Shown: positions 31,923 through 34,142 of the stretch, in pieces | Layout: the number at the start of each line of letters is the position of its first letter | How positions within the stretch are numbered: position 1 is the first letter of the stretch | Source: Syntrophomonadaceae bacterium | Lineage (GTDB): Bacteria > Bacillota > Syntrophomonadia > Syntrophomonadales > DTU052 | Length of the DNA stretch: 34,142 nucleotides | Direction: 5' to 3' | Assembly: GCA_012728655.1 (NCBI GenBank) | Contig: JAAYEQ010000014.1 | Coordinates: 1 to 34,142 of the forward strand | Notes under the pieces: generated by a model | The model's input: the letters and a program-made list of their open reading frames with translations, nothing else | Database searches by the model: none | What the model was told of the DNA's origin: nothing | Translations under genes and position numbers: made by a program

Positions 31923-33716
31923 CTAGCTGGCATACATCTGATTGATTACATCTTTATAGGCTTCGGCGATAACCCTGCGCTTGACCTTCAGGGTGGGCGT
32001 AATCTCGTTGCGTTCGATGGTCAGAGGTTTAGGCAGCAAGGTGAACTTCTTTATCTTTTCAAAATCCGCCAAGTCATAAGAGTTGGCATCGATGCGCTCC
32101 CGGTAAAACTGAATGATTTCCGGCTTCTTTACCAGGTCCTCGTGGCTCTCATATTTAATTCCCTTCTCCCGCGCATACTCTTCCAGGGCCGGGAAGGAAG
32201 GAACCACCAGCGCAGTTATGTACTTCTGCTTGTCGCCGATAACAACCACCTGTTCAACGTAATAGTCCTGGCCCATTCTTGACTCGATCTTCTGCGGAGC
32301 GACATTCTTGCCGGTGGCCATAACAATTATGTCCTTTTTGCGGTCGGTTATCTTGAGGAATCCATCCTCATCATATTCACCGATATCACCGGTCTTAAAG
32401 TAGCCGTCTTCAGTCATCACCTCGGCCGTAGCCTCCGGTTTGTTCCAATACCCTTTCATCACATTCTTCCCTTTTATTAGGATTTCGCCGTCAGGAGCAA
32501 TCTTAATGTGATTACCGGGAATGGGTTTGCCGACGGTACCGAACCTAAAGTTATTCGGACAGTTATACGTACCCATGGGACAGGTTTCGGTCAGGCCATA
32601 GCCCTGCGCAATAAAGATATTGGCCGCAAAGAAGAACTCCTCAATCTCCTTGGCCAGAGGGGCGCCGCCGGCCGAGAAGAAGTTAAGCCTTCCTCCCAGG
32701 AGATCCCTTATCTTTTGCAGAACCAGTTTGTTGGCTATGGCATGCTTGATCTTAAGTGAGAATGGTATGGGCTCGCGCCTGTACACCGCATACTGATACT
32801 TTTTCCCGGTCTCTATTCCCCATTTGAATATCTTTTTCTTAAGGCTGGACGACTTTTCAATATTGGCCCACACCGCGGCATACATCTTCTCATACAGCCG
32901 TGGCACGCCTATCATGTAGGTAGGGCGTATCTCTTGAAAATACTCCACTATTTTATCCGCATCATGGCAGAAATACTGGGTGGCACCTTTGGAATGAATC
33001 CAGTGGCTTCCAGCCTTTTGATAAACATGGCTTAAAGGTAGGAATACCAGTTCGATATCGTCTGCGGTCATGGGGAAGGCCGGTTCCAGTGAGTCAATCT
33101 CCACAAAAAAGCTTTCGTGAGCAAGCATCGCGCCCTTTGGATCACCGGTTGTTCCAGAGGTGTAAATGATTGAGGCTATATCATCGGGAGTTATTGACTG
33201 GAGGCGTTGTTTAAGCAGTTCGTCTTTCCCGGATTTCTTTCCGATTTCATAAAGGTCATCCAAATACATGATCTTTTCGCTTTTTTGGATTTCTGTCGAC
33301 CGGTCAAATACAATCACATACTCAAGCGTCTCAGACCGGTCGTAAAACTTCATCACATTATCGTATTGGAACTGACCATCAACAAATATTACTCTAACCC
33401 TGGCATCGTTTACTATGTATTCAGCCTGTTCGGAAACACTGGTAGCGTAAATGGTGACCGTAGCGCATCTGATACTCATAATTGCATAATCACTGATAAC
33501 CCATTCCGGTCGGTTACCTGAATAAATGGCCAGTAACTCATTTTCGTTAATCCCCAACTCCAAGAGTCCCTTGGCCGCATTGTCAATCCGTTCGCCGAAT
33601 TCCCTCCAAGAGATACCTTTCCATTCGTTACCGTCTTTATAATAAAGTGCGTTTTTCCGGTCAGCATACTTTTCCACCTGTTCGTGAATCATCGAAGCTA
33701 AATCTCGACTTTGCAT
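31923..33716 (-). CDS. Long-chain fatty acid-CoA ligase (AMP-forming)
   Basis: About 597 residues from the ATG at 33716, where AAGGAGGAA is well placed; a start 27 bases upstream is less likely. Adenylate-forming motifs: the P-loop YTSGTTGDPKGAML (from about residue 185), the loop QGYGLTETCPMGTYN, GEILIKGKNVMKGYWNKPE, DGYFKTGDIGEYDEDGFLKITDRKKDIIVMATGKNVAP, and the C-terminal catalytic Lys region (LKVKRRVIAE). It activates a fatty acid with ATP and CoA to acyl-CoA, the entry step for beta-oxidation or lipid synthesis. Length and motifs match the eukaryote-like FAA1/ACSL branch common in syntrophs. It is monocistronic, upstream of its own terminator. Confidence 0.92.
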   Translation of the reverse strand: MQSRDLASMIHEQVEKYADRKNALYYKDGNEWKGISWREFGERIDNAAKGLLELGINENELLAIYSGNRPEWVISDYAIMSIRCATVTIYATSVSEQAEYIVNDARVRVIFVDGQFQYDNVMKFYDRSETLEYVIVFDRSTEIQKSEKIMYLDDLYEIGKKSGKDELLKQRLQSITPDDIASIIYTSGTTGDPKGAMLAHESFFVEIDSLEPAFPMTADDIELVFLPLSHVYQKAGSHWIHSKGATQYFCHDADKIVEYFQEIRPTYMIGVPRLYEKMYAAVWANIEKSSSLKKKIFKWGIETGKKYQYAVYRREPIPFSLKIKHAIANKLVLQKIRDLLGGRLNFFSAGGAPLAKEIEEFFFAANIFIAQGYGLTETCPMGTYNCPNNFRFGTVGKPIPGNHIKIAPDGEILIKGKNVMKGYWNKPEATAEVMTEDGYFKTGDIGEYDEDGFLKITDRKKDIIVMATGKNVAPQKIESRMGQDYYVEQVVVIGDKQKYITALVVPSFPALEEYAREKGIKYESHEDLVKKPEIIQFYRERIDANSYDLADFEKIKKFTLLPKPLTIERNEITPTLKVKRRVIAEAYKDVINQMYAS

Positions 33717-34059
33717 GCTATTCCTCCTTAAAGATGTTGTCATGAACCTTCCGATATCCCAGATGGTGAGGATACCTCTTGTACCGTTCCGCGGAACCTC
33801 CTCGCCGCCCCAAAAACTTTCTTACCCAACCTTACGCGAACACTACTCTTTAAGGAGAAAACGCAAACAATGATTCCGCTTCATTCTATGGTTCAATTCG
33901 TTGGGATGGGGTCATTAACAACCAACAATCCCCCCTTATAGCACTTTAGTGGAAATTTTCTTTTTTTTATAACTATATATTAGATTATGGCATTTTTAGC
34001 AATAGATCAAGTCCAATATTTTGTGTAAATTCCTCTGGTCATGGCAGCGACTATTTGAA
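33717..34059. other. Upstream region of the acyl-CoA synthetase; AT-rich stretch next to the IS end
   Basis: A 343-base region without a gene. It must hold the leftward promoter for the acyl-CoA synthetase; an A/T-rich tract at 33950-33990 (TATATATTAG and a run of eight Ts) is a candidate, but no boxes are clear. The right part from about 34011 belongs to the IS element. Confidence 0.45.
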
Positions 34060-34142
34060 CTACAGATAAAAGATATTAGAACCTGGTTTTGGCCGGCATG
34101 AACGGTATTCATGGTATTCAGCCATATCTAAATACCTTCGGC
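34011..34142 (-). mobile_element. IS256-family insertion sequence, right-edge fragment with the other terminus
   Basis: The end begins near 34011 with AGTCCAATATTTTGTGTAAA, closely related to the terminus at the left edge, and continues into the 3' end of a transposase gene. The element's orientation equals that of the left-edge fragment: both transposases read leftward. The element leaves the window on the right, and its exact boundary is uncertain by a few bases. Confidence 0.6.
34060..34142 (-). CDS. IS256-family transposase, C-terminal end only
   Basis: Twenty-six codons before a TAG at 34060-34062 read RRYLDMAEYHEYR and then SCRPKPGSNIFYL. The block (K/R)-x-Y-x-DMAEYxE(Y/W) is a C-terminal feature of IS256-family transposases (GKKYFDMAEYLEWR in relatives, from memory). 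The upstream part lies outside the window. It was found by reading the reverse strand; it is too short for routine prediction. It may be the 3' part of the same or a sister copy of the element at the left edge. Confidence 0.65.
   Translation of the reverse strand, partial: RRYLDMAEYHEYRSCRPKPGSNIFYL

Noticed and set aside
1-34142. CRISPR arrays, tRNA or rRNA genes, phage structural genes, toxin-antitoxin pairs
   Set aside because: I looked for short regular repeats, cloverleaf-like sequences and typical motifs on both strands and found none that hold up.

Overview
This window looks like chromosomal DNA of an anaerobic, probably syntrophic or acyl-CoA-degrading Clostridia-type Firmicute (Syntrophomonadaceae/Peptococcaceae-like). 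That is inferred from strong GGAGG ribosome binding sites with some GTG and TTG starts, PadR regulators, a SpoVB-type flippase, an FtsW/PBP pair, and scattered CoA-metabolism genes: CoA-transferases of two folds, thiolase, acyl-CoA synthetase and a hotdog protein. A decayed NAD-type formate dehydrogenase operon lies behind molybdenum-cofactor riboswitch-like RNA. No rRNA, tRNA, CRISPR array or prophage was seen.

Layout. Both window edges carry pieces of an IS256-family element in the same orientation: the transposase start and one terminus at the left edge, the transposase end and the other terminus at the right edge. Between them, in order: a NERD-UvrD helicase (-), a heme O synthase-like prenyltransferase (+), a DUF4213/DUF364 protein (-), a DASS anion transporter (-), a CoA-transferase fused to a GNAT domain (-), a nitronate monooxygenase-family flavoprotein (-), a SpoVB/MATE-like flippase (+) and a thiolase (-).

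The region 12764-19300 (minus strand) is a molybdenum/formate dehydrogenase locus in decay. Two tandem Moco-type aptamer-like structures and an intrinsic terminator precede fdhA. fdhA has lost its middle, including the catalytic region, and is frameshifted. Two MoeA-family genes and a NuoE-like subunit are intact. A NuoF-like gene has lost its middle in frame. Then follow modA (3' end only), modB (in-frame TAG) and modC (Walker A and signature motif missing). The damage is confined to the enzyme and Mo-uptake genes; the flanking genes look intact.

From 19361 on: a CaiB/BaiF CoA-transferase (-), a metallo-beta-lactamase-fold hydrolase (+), a PadR regulator (-), a hotdog protein (-) with a marked promoter/operator, exonuclease III (+), an intergenic region with an 82-bp tandem repeat, a PadR + flavodoxin-like reductase operon (-), an L,D-transpeptidase (+), a radical SAM + DUF4130 pair linked by family annotation to DNA modification or repair (+), an FHA-FtsW fusion coupled to a penicillin-binding protein (-), and a long-chain acyl-CoA synthetase (-).

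The observations most worth following are the tandem riboswitch upstream of a broken operon, the clustered internal deletions, the uncharacterised radical SAM/DUF4130 pair, the CoA-transferase-GNAT and FHA-FtsW fusions, the triple half-site operator, and the IS256 ends at both edges. All calls are made by reading motifs; no database search was run.
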